DNA of 35,287 bases, taken from contig DQSS01000313.1 of the NCBI GenBank assembly GCA_015663165.1, positions 1 through 35,287 of the forward strand. The letters run 5' to 3'. The notes under the pieces were generated by a model that saw only the letters and a program-made list of their open reading frames with translations, had not been told where the DNA came from and searched no databases. This stretch comes from Arcobacter sp. GTDB lineage: Bacteria > Campylobacterota > Campylobacteria > Campylobacterales > Arcobacteraceae. Below are positions 27,081-35,287 of this stretch, one piece after another; position 1 is the first letter of the stretch; the number at the start of each line of letters is the position of its first letter. The position numbers and the translations under genes were made by a program.

Positions 27081-28970
27081 ATGATTAAATATTTATTATT
27101 TTTATTATTGAGTACATCTTCTGTTCTTTTGGCTAGTGATGATTTATCATCTTTGCTTGATGATTATGAAGATAAGAGCCAATTACATAATAAAACAAAA
27201 GCAGAAAGTGCTGGACATTTAATAATATATTCAAGAGATGATTTAGATAAAATGAAAGCATATACATTAAACGATATTTTAAAATCTACAAGATCATTTT
27301 CTTTACAAGAAACATCATTCGGACAAACTGGATTGCAAAGAGCTGGTGCAACATGTACATATGCAGGTTGTGTTAGATTATACATAAACAATCAAGAATT
27401 ATCTTCAATTACAAATGCAAGTGCTTTAATGATATTTAAAAACTATGACTTATCATTAATAGATCATATTGAATTATATATTAGTGGAAATGCATTTAGT
27501 TTTGGAAATGAATATGGTTTTATTACAATAAAGCTTTATACTAAAACACCTAGTAGAGAGAAAGGTACACTTATTACTACATCAATAGATAAAGATAGTA
27601 ATAAAAAATTTAATTTTTTAAATGCTGGTATATTGTATAATGATTATGAATATTTACTATTTGGAAATACTAATAAAAATACTTATGATAGCATATACAA
27701 TAATAATCATGAAATAAAAAGATTTGATGATATATCAAATGTTTACCTAACAGTAAGTAAGAAAAATGACTTTAATATTGAGTTATCTAAGTATAAAACA
27801 AATAATGATATTTTAACAGGTGCAGGAGTATTTAATACCCCTATTGATAGTTATCAAGAAGCTATTTATAGTTATTTTACATACACTAAGTACTATAACA
27901 ATACAAAAATAGAAGCATCATATGCCAAAGAAGAAAACTATACACAAAGCTTAGATAATGGGGGAATAGTATTAGCTGACAATAAAGGTACTATTAATAA
28001 AATGGTGCAAGAGTTTAAAAATAGTGTTACAAAGTTAAGTATTCAGAATAATTCAATAATCAATAATCATAGCTTGCTTTATGGAATAGACTATCAAAAT
28101 AAAAAACTTAACTTAGTTAGACTAGAACATGATGACAGTGATTTAAAAGATACATTTCAAAGTGCAAATCAGCTAAAACTATATTCTGTATTTTTGGAAG
28201 ACTCTTACAGTATAAATAGCGATAATATTATAATTGCTACAGGAAAATATGAATTATATGATCATATAGGGGTAGACAAAAAAGATGAGATTTCACAAAC
28301 TAGACTTGGATTTGTTTCACTATTGAATAATAATGTAACTTTAAAAGGTTTTGCAACAGATAACTACGTATATCCTTCTGCTAAAGAATTTAGTTTATAT
28401 TCAAGAGTAGTTGATGGCAATCCTGACTTAAAACCTATACATGTAAATAACTATAGTACAGAATTAATATACAAAAAAAATAAACACAAAGTAAACTTAC
28501 TATATATGAAAATGGTAATTCAAGATCCTATTAAAATTAACCCACAAACAATGCACTATTTTACACCTGCTAATATAAATGCAAAATTTTATGATACTTC
28601 TATCGATTATCAATATAAATTAAATAACAACCATAAAATTAAACTACAATATTATTGGACTCATCATAATAGAAGTTTTAATGCAAGCCCTTTAGCTGGT
28701 GGCTTCATACAACTTAGCAATTCTTTTGGTAAATTTGATTTTTACAATGAAATTATTTATAAAAAAGGTTATACTTCTCAAAAAAACATAATAATAAAAA
28801 ATGGGTATGATTATACATCTGCTATTACATATAAATTATCTAGAGCATTAACAGTAACATTAAAAGGAGAGAATTTACTAAATAAAGCAATTTCTTCTCC
28901 TGTAAGTGGAATAGAACCAGTACAAACAAGTCAAAAACAAACTAATCTAAGAATTGAGTGGTTCTTTTAA
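27081..28970 (+). CDS. TonB-dependent receptor/outer membrane plug-barrel protein
   Basis: 629 aa; signal peptide; plug GHLIIYSRDDLDKMKAYTLNDILKSTRSF..VRLYINNQEL..IDHIELYISG; barrel with terminal aromatic LRIEWFF. Confidence 0.88.
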   Translation: MIKYLLFLLLSTSSVLLASDDLSSLLDDYEDKSQLHNKTKAESAGHLIIYSRDDLDKMKAYTLNDILKSTRSFSLQETSFGQTGLQRAGATCTYAGCVRLYINNQELSSITNASALMIFKNYDLSLIDHIELYISGNAFSFGNEYGFITIKLYTKTPSREKGTLITTSIDKDSNKKFNFLNAGILYNDYEYLLFGNTNKNTYDSIYNNNHEIKRFDDISNVYLTVSKKNDFNIELSKYKTNNDILTGAGVFNTPIDSYQEAIYSYFTYTKYYNNTKIEASYAKEENYTQSLDNGGIVLADNKGTINKMVQEFKNSVTKLSIQNNSIINNHSLLYGIDYQNKKLNLVRLEHDDSDLKDTFQSANQLKLYSVFLEDSYSINSDNIIIATGKYELYDHIGVDKKDEISQTRLGFVSLLNNNVTLKGFATDNYVYPSAKEFSLYSRVVDGNPDLKPIHVNNYSTELIYKKNKHKVNLLYMKMVIQDPIKINPQTMHYFTPANINAKFYDTSIDYQYKLNNNHKIKLQYYWTHHNRSFNASPLAGGFIQLSNSFGKFDFYNEIIYKKGYTSQKNIIIKNGYDYTSAITYKLSRALTVTLKGENLLNKAISSPVSGIEPVQTSQKQTNLRIEWFF

Positions 28971-29389
28971 TGTTAAAAATTATATTTAGTCTTCTATTTA
29001 TTACTAATTTTGCATTTTCATCACAAATAATAATCTCTACAAAAATTATATCTAAAATAATTTCAGCTATTCATAGTGATGCTAAAATATGGATTGATAA
29101 TAAAGAAGACTATTTAAATATAATAGATATAGAAAAACTAAATATTGTAAGTAACTGCTATATAGCTGATGTATTTATTACAAAAGGAGATGTTTCTCTA
29201 CCTAGTAATTGTAAAAATAAACCTACATTAGTATTTGACTATGATTTACTATATACCAATAAAAATAGTGTTTCTGCATTCTTTTGGAAAAAAGGTAGAC
29301 CTCATATTGTATTTGTAAAAGAAAGATTAGATAAATTTAATATTACAATTCCAAGCAAATACAACTCATATTTAATTGAGAAGCTATAA
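28970..29389 (+). CDS. small exported (periplasmic) protein, unknown function
   Basis: Track ORF starts GTG 28958, but ATG 28970 overlaps the receptor stop (TAATG). Signal peptide MLKIIFSLLFITNFAFSSQ; C-terminal AFFWKKGRPHIVFVKERLDKFNITIPSKYNSYL. Confidence 0.75.
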   Translation: MLKIIFSLLFITNFAFSSQIIISTKIISKIISAIHSDAKIWIDNKEDYLNIIDIEKLNIVSNCYIADVFITKGDVSLPSNCKNKPTLVFDYDLLYTNKNSVSAFFWKKGRPHIVFVKERLDKFNITIPSKYNSYLIEKL

Positions 29390-29390
29390 A

Positions 29391-30956
29391 ATGTCTATTG
29401 TAAACTTATTTAATAACCTAACTATAAAAAAGAAGTTAATTCTATTTTCTTTTACTGTTGTATTATTTGCAGTTGTGATTGCAACATATATATATAATTC
29501 TTCAGTACAGGCAACATTAAGTTTAAAAAGTATTAAGCAATATCAATTAAACTTAATATTTTTTGCACAAAATATCAAATCAAAAATATCAAATGTTGAA
29601 AGTTTAATAGTGCAACAATCACTACTAAAAGCTACAAATAAAGAATTTAGTTTCCAAGATACAAAAAAAGAACTTGATATTATCTCTAAAGAGTTAAATA
29701 AGCTAGAAGCTTTTGCCAAAACAAAAAAAGACAAGAAACTTATAGAAGTAGCAAAAACTATTAGTTTACATTATTTATTATATTCTCTTGCTAGTTTTGA
29801 TTTCTTTTTTGAAGATTTTAGTAAAGAGAATTCTGAAGTTTTTTATACTGCACTAAATGAAGTTATAAATTCTGCTAATTCAATAAACTTAGAGCTAACT
29901 AAACTAACTAGATATTCAAGAGAATCACTTGATAATTCTATCTATAAACTTCACTCAGATATTATAAAAAATGATATGACTATAAGGTATATTGGAGGTA
30001 CATTACTTATTTTAATTTTATTATTTTTACTTATGTTTTCTAAAGAATTAGTAAATCAAATTTCAGTACTTACAAAAGGTATGGAAGAGTTTAAGAAAGG
30101 TAATTTATCTTATCGAATTCATAACAAATATAAAAATGATTTATCTATTTTAGGAGAGTCATTAAACAATATGGCTCATTCGCTAAATAACTCAAATAAA
30201 GAAAAAGAAGATAATCATCACTTACTTGTTCAATCATCAAAAATGGCTGCAATGGGTGAAATGATAGGTAATATTGCACATCAATGGAGACAGCCACTTA
30301 GTTTAATATCTACAGTTACAAGTTCTATGCTAGTTCAAAAAGAGATTGGAATACTAAAGGATACTGACTTTTATGACAACTCAGAAAAAATTCTTAGCAC
30401 TGTCTCTCATTTATCTCAAACAATAGAAGACTTTAGAAACTTCTTTAAAGAATCTAAAGATACTATTGATTTTGGAGTAAACGAAGTAATAAATAAAAAC
30501 CTAATACTTATAGGTTCTACTTTAGATAGCAATAATATAAAACTACATAAAGAATTCCAAAATGAAATAAAGACACATGGTTTGGAAAATGAACTAACCC
30601 AAAGTATTTTAAATATCTTAAATAATGCAAAAGATGCTCTTCTAGCAAAGGAAGATCTAAAAGAAAAACTAATTTTTATCAATACTAGTACCCAAACAAT
30701 TGGAGATAAAGAATTTGCAAGAATAGAAATAATCGACAATGCAGGTGGAGTACCTAATAAAATAATTAATAATATTTTTGAACCATACTTTACAACAAAA
30801 CATCAATCTCAAGGTACGGGTATAGGATTATTTATGACAAGACAAATTATTGTTGGTAATATGCATGGATATTTAGATGTAGAAAATATATCTTATACTC
30901 ATGAACAACAGCACTATACAGGTGCACAATTTACTATAAACATACCTATTTTATAG
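29391..30956 (+). CDS. membrane sensor histidine kinase (HAMP-HisKA-HATPase)
   Basis: ATG 29391 follows the upstream stop by 1 bp. Two TMs flank a ~170 aa periplasmic helical region; H-box GEMIGNIAHQWRQPLSLIS; N-box NILNNAKDALL; G-box IIDNAGGVP..GTGIGLFMTRQII. Confidence 0.93.
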   Translation: MSIVNLFNNLTIKKKLILFSFTVVLFAVVIATYIYNSSVQATLSLKSIKQYQLNLIFFAQNIKSKISNVESLIVQQSLLKATNKEFSFQDTKKELDIISKELNKLEAFAKTKKDKKLIEVAKTISLHYLLYSLASFDFFFEDFSKENSEVFYTALNEVINSANSINLELTKLTRYSRESLDNSIYKLHSDIIKNDMTIRYIGGTLLILILLFLLMFSKELVNQISVLTKGMEEFKKGNLSYRIHNKYKNDLSILGESLNNMAHSLNNSNKEKEDNHHLLVQSSKMAAMGEMIGNIAHQWRQPLSLISTVTSSMLVQKEIGILKDTDFYDNSEKILSTVSHLSQTIEDFRNFFKESKDTIDFGVNEVINKNLILIGSTLDSNNIKLHKEFQNEIKTHGLENELTQSILNILNNAKDALLAKEDLKEKLIFINTSTQTIGDKEFARIEIIDNAGGVPNKIINNIFEPYFTTKHQSQGTGIGLFMTRQIIVGNMHGYLDVENISYTHEQQHYTGAQFTINIPIL

Positions 30957-30969
30957 GTCAAGGAAAACA

Positions 30970-32403
30970 ATGCAATATATAGAAATATTTACAAATATTA
31001 TTTTAATTATAAGTTTAGGATGGTACTTAATCACCAACCTACAATGGTATAACTACAAACTTGATAGAGTAATTTTAAAACATCACAAACAACAATGGCA
31101 TATTATATATTTCTTATCTCCTATTGCATTATTTTATTTACTTGAATTTGAGTATTTCTTAGTTTATTTTTATCTTTTATATCTTACTAGCTTTATTTTA
31201 TGGAATAGAAATCTTAGTAAATCTTTAGTTTTAACTTCAAGAGTTAAAAGATTTTTAGGAATATTGTTGTTTACTATTTTTATTATTGATGGACTATGTT
31301 TTTTAACACCATCATGTTCATATGGTGTATTTATACCTTTATTTTTAACTTTTGGTATTACAACAGCTTTAGAAAAAATATTTTTTCTTAGTTTCAAACA
31401 TAAAGCCAAGCAAAGAATAAAAGCAATAAGAGATTTAAAAATCATAGCAATTACAGCTTCATACGGAAAAACATCTATTAAAAACTATTTATATCAAGTA
31501 TTAAATAAGAATTTCAATACCTATATGACACCAAGAAGTGTTAATACAATTGGTGGTTTATGTAAAGATGTAAATGATGACCTACCTCTTGATACACAGA
31601 TTTATATAGCTGAAGCAGGTGCAAGACAAAAGGGTGATATTGAAGAAATTACAAATTTTTTAGAACCGCAATATACTATAATAGGAAGTGTTGGGGAACA
31701 ACATATAGAATACTTTAAAACTTTAGATAACATTATACATACAAAAATGGAGATACTAAAATCTCCAAGATTAGAACATGGATTTGTACATGATAGTGTA
31801 CCAATAAAAGAGTATGAAACTATTACAAAATTTCCACATAATTTACACATAGTAAGAAGTGATTTACAAGGCATTTGGTTTGATATTGAAATAAATTCTG
31901 TCGTTGAACATTTTCATGCACCGATTCTAGGAAGTTTTAATGCTATAAATTTAACAGCAGTTATTTTAACTTCTCATAAATTAGGACTTAGTATTGATGA
32001 GATAAAAATAGCACTTGATACAATTAAACCTGTAGAACATAGACTACATTTAAGTAAAGCTGGTGGTAAACTTATACTTGATGACAGTTTCAATGGGAAC
32101 TTAGAAGGTATGCTTGAAGCTATTAAAATATCTTCAACACATGAAAAAAGAAAAGTTATTGTAACTCCAGGGTTAGTTGAAAGTACAATTGAGGCAAATA
32201 CACAACTAGCAAAGATGATTGATAAAGTATTTGATTTAGTTATTATTACAGGTACATTAAATAAAAAAGTATTAGAAGAAAATATATTAAGTACAACTAT
32301 CATTATCTTAAAAGATAAATCAGATATGGAAAATACTCTTTTAGAAAATACTCATATAGACGACTTGATACTTTTTGCAAATGATGCACCAAGTTTCATC
32401 TAA
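30970..32403 (+). CDS. murF: membrane-anchored Mur ligase, MurF-like (UDP-MurNAc-tripeptide:D-Ala-D-Ala ligase)
   Basis: 477 aa; N-terminal multi-TM region, then IAITASYGKTSIKNYL, TPRSVNTIGGLCKDVN, EAGARQKGDIEEI, EHRLHLSKAGGKLILDDSFNGN. Confidence 0.88.
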   Translation: MQYIEIFTNIILIISLGWYLITNLQWYNYKLDRVILKHHKQQWHIIYFLSPIALFYLLEFEYFLVYFYLLYLTSFILWNRNLSKSLVLTSRVKRFLGILLFTIFIIDGLCFLTPSCSYGVFIPLFLTFGITTALEKIFFLSFKHKAKQRIKAIRDLKIIAITASYGKTSIKNYLYQVLNKNFNTYMTPRSVNTIGGLCKDVNDDLPLDTQIYIAEAGARQKGDIEEITNFLEPQYTIIGSVGEQHIEYFKTLDNIIHTKMEILKSPRLEHGFVHDSVPIKEYETITKFPHNLHIVRSDLQGIWFDIEINSVVEHFHAPILGSFNAINLTAVILTSHKLGLSIDEIKIALDTIKPVEHRLHLSKAGGKLILDDSFNGNLEGMLEAIKISSTHEKRKVIVTPGLVESTIEANTQLAKMIDKVFDLVIITGTLNKKVLEENILSTTIIILKDKSDMENTLLENTHIDDLILFANDAPSFI

Positions 32404-32415
32404 CAAGGAAATATT

Positions 32416-32913
32416 ATGGAAAAACTATACGCTCCTTGGAGAACAGAATATGTATCAACAAATAAAGAAAAAATAGAAGGTTGTGTATTTTGTCATATTG
32501 CTACAAATCCATTAGAAGAAGATGAATTAGGTGTACTGTATGCAAATGATGATTTTTTCATAGTTATGAACAAATACCCCTATTCCCCAGGACACATTAT
32601 GATAATACCGAATTATCATACCGATAAACTAGAAGATTTAGACCCTGCTATCTGGGTAAATATGAACTTATATGCGCAAAAAGCTGTATCTTTACTAAAA
32701 GATGTTCTTAAAGCTCAAGGAATGAATATAGGGATGAATATAGGACAAATAGGTGGTGCTGGAATTGCAGAACATATTCACTTACATTTAGTTCCTAGAT
32801 GGATGGGTGATACAAACTTTATAACAAGTATTGCAAATACAAGAGTATATTCTAGTGACTTTAATAAGATATATAAAAGTCTGAAAAAAGAAGCCCCAAA
32901 ATACTTTAAATGA
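32416..32913 (+). CDS. HIT family hydrolase
   Basis: 165 aa; GCVFCHIA, NKYPYSPGHIMIIPNYHTD, GIAEHIHLHLVPRW (HxHxH motif). Confidence 0.94.
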   Translation: MEKLYAPWRTEYVSTNKEKIEGCVFCHIATNPLEEDELGVLYANDDFFIVMNKYPYSPGHIMIIPNYHTDKLEDLDPAIWVNMNLYAQKAVSLLKDVLKAQGMNIGMNIGQIGGAGIAEHIHLHLVPRWMGDTNFITSIANTRVYSSDFNKIYKSLKKEAPKYFK

Positions 32914-33602
32914 TTGTATTTTTAGATGAGCATCAGTATGAGATAGTACATCATACAAATAAAAAAATAAAAAGAATATCTTTAGTTTTAGAAAATAAAA
33001 ATATAATCGTAGTGAAAACTCCTCTTAAGTTCAAAGCTCACAATTTAAAAGAAGTAGTTTTTCATCATAAAGATTGGATTCTTAAAGCAAATACAAGGGT
33101 ACCCGCTAAAAATCAATTTGATTTTGTATGTGGCGGCAATATGCCTTTTATGGGAGAAAATTACCCCTTAGAACTTATATCAAATGAAAAAATTAAGAAT
33201 ATAAAAGTAGAGTTTAAAGATGATATTTTTTATTTCCATCATAATCCTAATATAAAAGATTATGATGATTTCATAGAAGCTCTTAAAAAGTTTTACAAAA
33301 AAGTAGCTCAAAAATATATTGACCCATTATTTGACGAATGGTGTTTTAGAACTAAACTCAATCCACAAAATATATCATATAGATTTGCAAAAAGAAGATG
33401 GGGCAGTTGTAGTTTTGAAAATAATATATCTATAAACTATATGCTTTTACAATTTCCAGTAAAAGCCATAGAATATGTTGTATTACATGAACTTTGCCAT
33501 ATAGAAGAAAAAAATCATTCAAAAAGATTTTATAATTTATTATCTTTATATATGAGTGATTATAAAGTTCAAGAAGATATCTTAAAGCATAAAACTTTTT
33601 AA
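32910..33602 (+). CDS. YgjP-like (DUF45/M48 type) zinc metallopeptidase
   Basis: 230 aa; RWGSCSFENNISINYMLLQFP and VVLHELCHIEEKNHSKRFY. Confidence 0.92.
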   Translation: MIVFLDEHQYEIVHHTNKKIKRISLVLENKNIIVVKTPLKFKAHNLKEVVFHHKDWILKANTRVPAKNQFDFVCGGNMPFMGENYPLELISNEKIKNIKVEFKDDIFYFHHNPNIKDYDDFIEALKKFYKKVAQKYIDPLFDEWCFRTKLNPQNISYRFAKRRWGSCSFENNISINYMLLQFPVKAIEYVVLHELCHIEEKNHSKRFYNLLSLYMSDYKVQEDILKHKTF

Positions 33603-33658
33603 TAGATTAATTTTTTACTTTATATGCTAAGTAAAATTATTAAATATGATTTGCACTG

Positions 33659-33664
33659 TATAAT
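33659..33664 (+). promoter_or_regulatory. predicted -10 element TATAAT upstream of msrB
   Basis: TTTGCACTGTATAATCTC, then AACTAGGAAAAATT ATG. Confidence 0.5.
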
Positions 33665-33691
33665 CTCAAAATAAAATAACTAGGAAAAATT

Positions 33692-34051
33692 ATGAACTAT
33701 AATGAACTAAATGCAGAAGAGCAAAGAGTAATATTAAGAAAAGGTACAGAAGCACCATATAGTGGTAAGTTTTATGAACATAAAGAAGATGGTGTTTATA
33801 CTTGTAGACAATGTAATACACCTTTATATACATCAAGTGATAAATTCAACAGCGGTTGTGGTTGGCCTAGCTTTGATGATGAAATCAATGGAGCAATCAA
33901 AAGAAATACTGATGCAGATGGAAGAAGAGTTGAAATCGTATGTGCTAAATGTAAAGGTCACTTAGGTCATGTATTTGAAGGTGAAATGCTTACGGCTAAA
34001 AATACTAGACATTGTGTAAACTCTGTGTCTATTGATTTTAAGGCTAACTAA
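33692..34051 (+). CDS. msrB: peptide-methionine (R)-S-oxide reductase
   Basis: 119 aa; [61 protein letters not shown]. Confidence 0.96.
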   Translation: MNYNELNAEEQRVILRKGTEAPYSGKFYEHKEDGVYTCRQCNTPLYTSSDKFNSGCGWPSFDDEINGAIKRNTDADGRRVEIVCAKCKGHLGHVFEGEMLTAKNTRHCVNSVSIDFKAN

Positions 34052-34545
34052 TGGAAAATCTTAAAAAAGCATATTTCGCTGCTGGTTGTTTTTGGGGTGT
34101 GGAATATTACTTTGCAAAAGTTAATGGTGTAAAAAGAGCAATTAGTGGCTATATGGGTGGAGGTATGCCTAACCCTGGATATAGAGATATTTGTACTGGT
34201 ACTACTGGTCATCTTGAAGTTGTAGAAGTACATTATGATCCTAGTGTTGTAGAGTTTAGTGAACTTGCAATGTTATTTTTTGAAATCCATGACTTTACTC
34301 AAACAAATGGTCAAGGTCCTGATATAGGTAGTCAATATTTATCAGCAGTATTTTACAATGATAAAGAAGAAAAAGAGATGATGAAAGATATTATTAAAGA
34401 ACTTACACAAAAAGGTTACAGCGTAGCAACATCACTGATTTCTACTTTAAACACACCATTTTTTAGAGCTGAAGACTATCATCAAAATTATTATTTAACT
34501 ACTGGTAAAACTCCTTATTGTCATACTTACAAAAAGATATTTTAA
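34051..34545 (+). CDS. msrA: peptide-methionine (S)-S-oxide reductase
   Basis: 164 aa; AYFAAGCFWGVEYYFAKVNGV, GYMGGGMPNPGYRDICTGTTGHLEVVEVHYDP; overlaps the msrB stop (TAATG). Confidence 0.96.
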   Translation: MENLKKAYFAAGCFWGVEYYFAKVNGVKRAISGYMGGGMPNPGYRDICTGTTGHLEVVEVHYDPSVVEFSELAMLFFEIHDFTQTNGQGPDIGSQYLSAVFYNDKEEKEMMKDIIKELTQKGYSVATSLISTLNTPFFRAEDYHQNYYLTTGKTPYCHTYKKIF

Positions 34546-34559
34546 TCACTTTAAAACAT

Positions 34560-34584
34560 ATGATTTGGTATAATGCCAAATCAT
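34560..34584. promoter_or_regulatory. perfect 9-bp inverted repeat enclosing a TATAAT -10 box at the start of the pepD-like gene
   Basis: ATGATTTGG-TATAATG-CCAAATCAT; right arm overlaps the ATG at 34583. Confidence 0.6.
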
Positions 34585-35287
34585 GATAATCAAACTATTT
34601 AAAGAAATCACAAAAATCCCACGATGCAGTGGAACTCATAAACCATTTATAACATATATACAAGAATTTTGCAAAAAATACTCTTATGTATGTTCTGTAG
34701 ATGAAGCAAATAATATTTTATGCTACAAAGAAAATAAAACACCCCTTGTATGTCTACAATCACATTACGATATAGTATGTCTAGAAGATAACAAAATACC
34801 ACAAATCATAGAAGAAAATGGAAGCTTAAAAGCCAAAGATTCAACACTTGGTGCAGATAATGGTATGGGTTGTGCATATATGCTTGCACTTATGATGAAA
34901 AATGAAGAATGTGAATATTTATTTACTTGTGATGAAGAGATAGGTTTAATAGGGGCAAACAATATAACACTTGATATCAAATCAACAAAAATGCTAAACC
35001 TAGATAGTGAAGAGATGGGAAATATCTGTATAGGTTGTGCAGGTGGAATTGATATCTTTGCAACTACCACAAAAAGTAAACTTATAGCAAATACACAAAA
35101 CAAAGATTTGTATGAAATAGAGATAAAAGAACTAGATGGCGGACATAGCGGTGTAGATATAAATAAAAATATTCCAAATGCAATCAAACTAATAATTCAA
35201 ACTATAAAAGAATGTGATGGAGATATCATAGATATAAATGCAGGGGAGAGAATAAACTCTATTCCTAAAAATGCAAAAGCAATCATA
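34583..35287 (+). CDS. pepD: M20-family aminoacyl-histidine dipeptidase (PepD-like), truncated by window end
   Basis: Hand-translated (open to window edge): MIIKLFKEITKIPRCSGTHKPF..VCLQSHYDIVC..STLGADNGMGCAYMLALM..YLFTCDEEIGLIGANNI. Confidence 0.88.
   Translation, partial: MIIKLFKEITKIPRCSGTHKPFITYIQEFCKKYSYVCSVDEANNILCYKENKTPLVCLQSHYDIVCLEDNKIPQIIEENGSLKAKDSTLGADNGMGCAYMLALMMKNEECEYLFTCDEEIGLIGANNITLDIKSTKMLNLDSEEMGNICIGCAGGIDIFATTTKSKLIANTQNKDLYEIEIKELDGGHSGVDINKNIPNAIKLIIQTIKECDGDIIDINAGERINSIPKNAKAII

Noticed and set aside
30416-32303. Minus-strand ORFs within the histidine kinase and murF
   Set aside because: Antisense to genes with strong catalytic motifs; Ser/Phe/Ile-rich composition is typical of spurious frames in AT-rich DNA.
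1-35287. Mobile element, prophage or defence island
   Set aside because: No transposase, integrase, phage structural, restriction or toxin-antitoxin motifs, and gene order looks like core chromosome throughout.

Overview
AT-rich chromosomal window, most like an Arcobacter-group Campylobacterota genome (judged from protein character and gene neighbourhoods, no search run). It is densely packed with mostly housekeeping genes: thrC, murB, rdgB-like, aroQ, futalosine-pathway amidohydrolase, sppA, CheY-like/CheW, xseA, ubiE/menG, a ParA-like ATPase with a small tail-anchored partner, ymdB-like phosphoesterase, BaiN-like flavoprotein, DEAD-box helicase, DUF234 protein, broken prepilin gene, DnaQ-like exonuclease, dnaB, AsmA-like protein, mltG, monomeric icd, two tandem malate dehydrogenases, RlmI-like methyltransferase, a TonB receptor/periplasmic protein/histidine kinase operon, membrane-anchored murF, HIT, YgjP-like protease, msrB, msrA and a truncated pepD-like gene. 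I see no rRNA, tRNA, CRISPR array, transposon or prophage. The best candidates for follow-up are: the TonB receptor + small periplasmic protein + orphan histidine kinase operon; the tandem MDH pair with a predicted cofactor split; the prepilin gene disrupted near its N-terminus; the ParA/tail-anchored pair; the DUF234 protein lacking its ATPase domain; and a perfect inverted repeat bracketing a -10 box at the pepD start.
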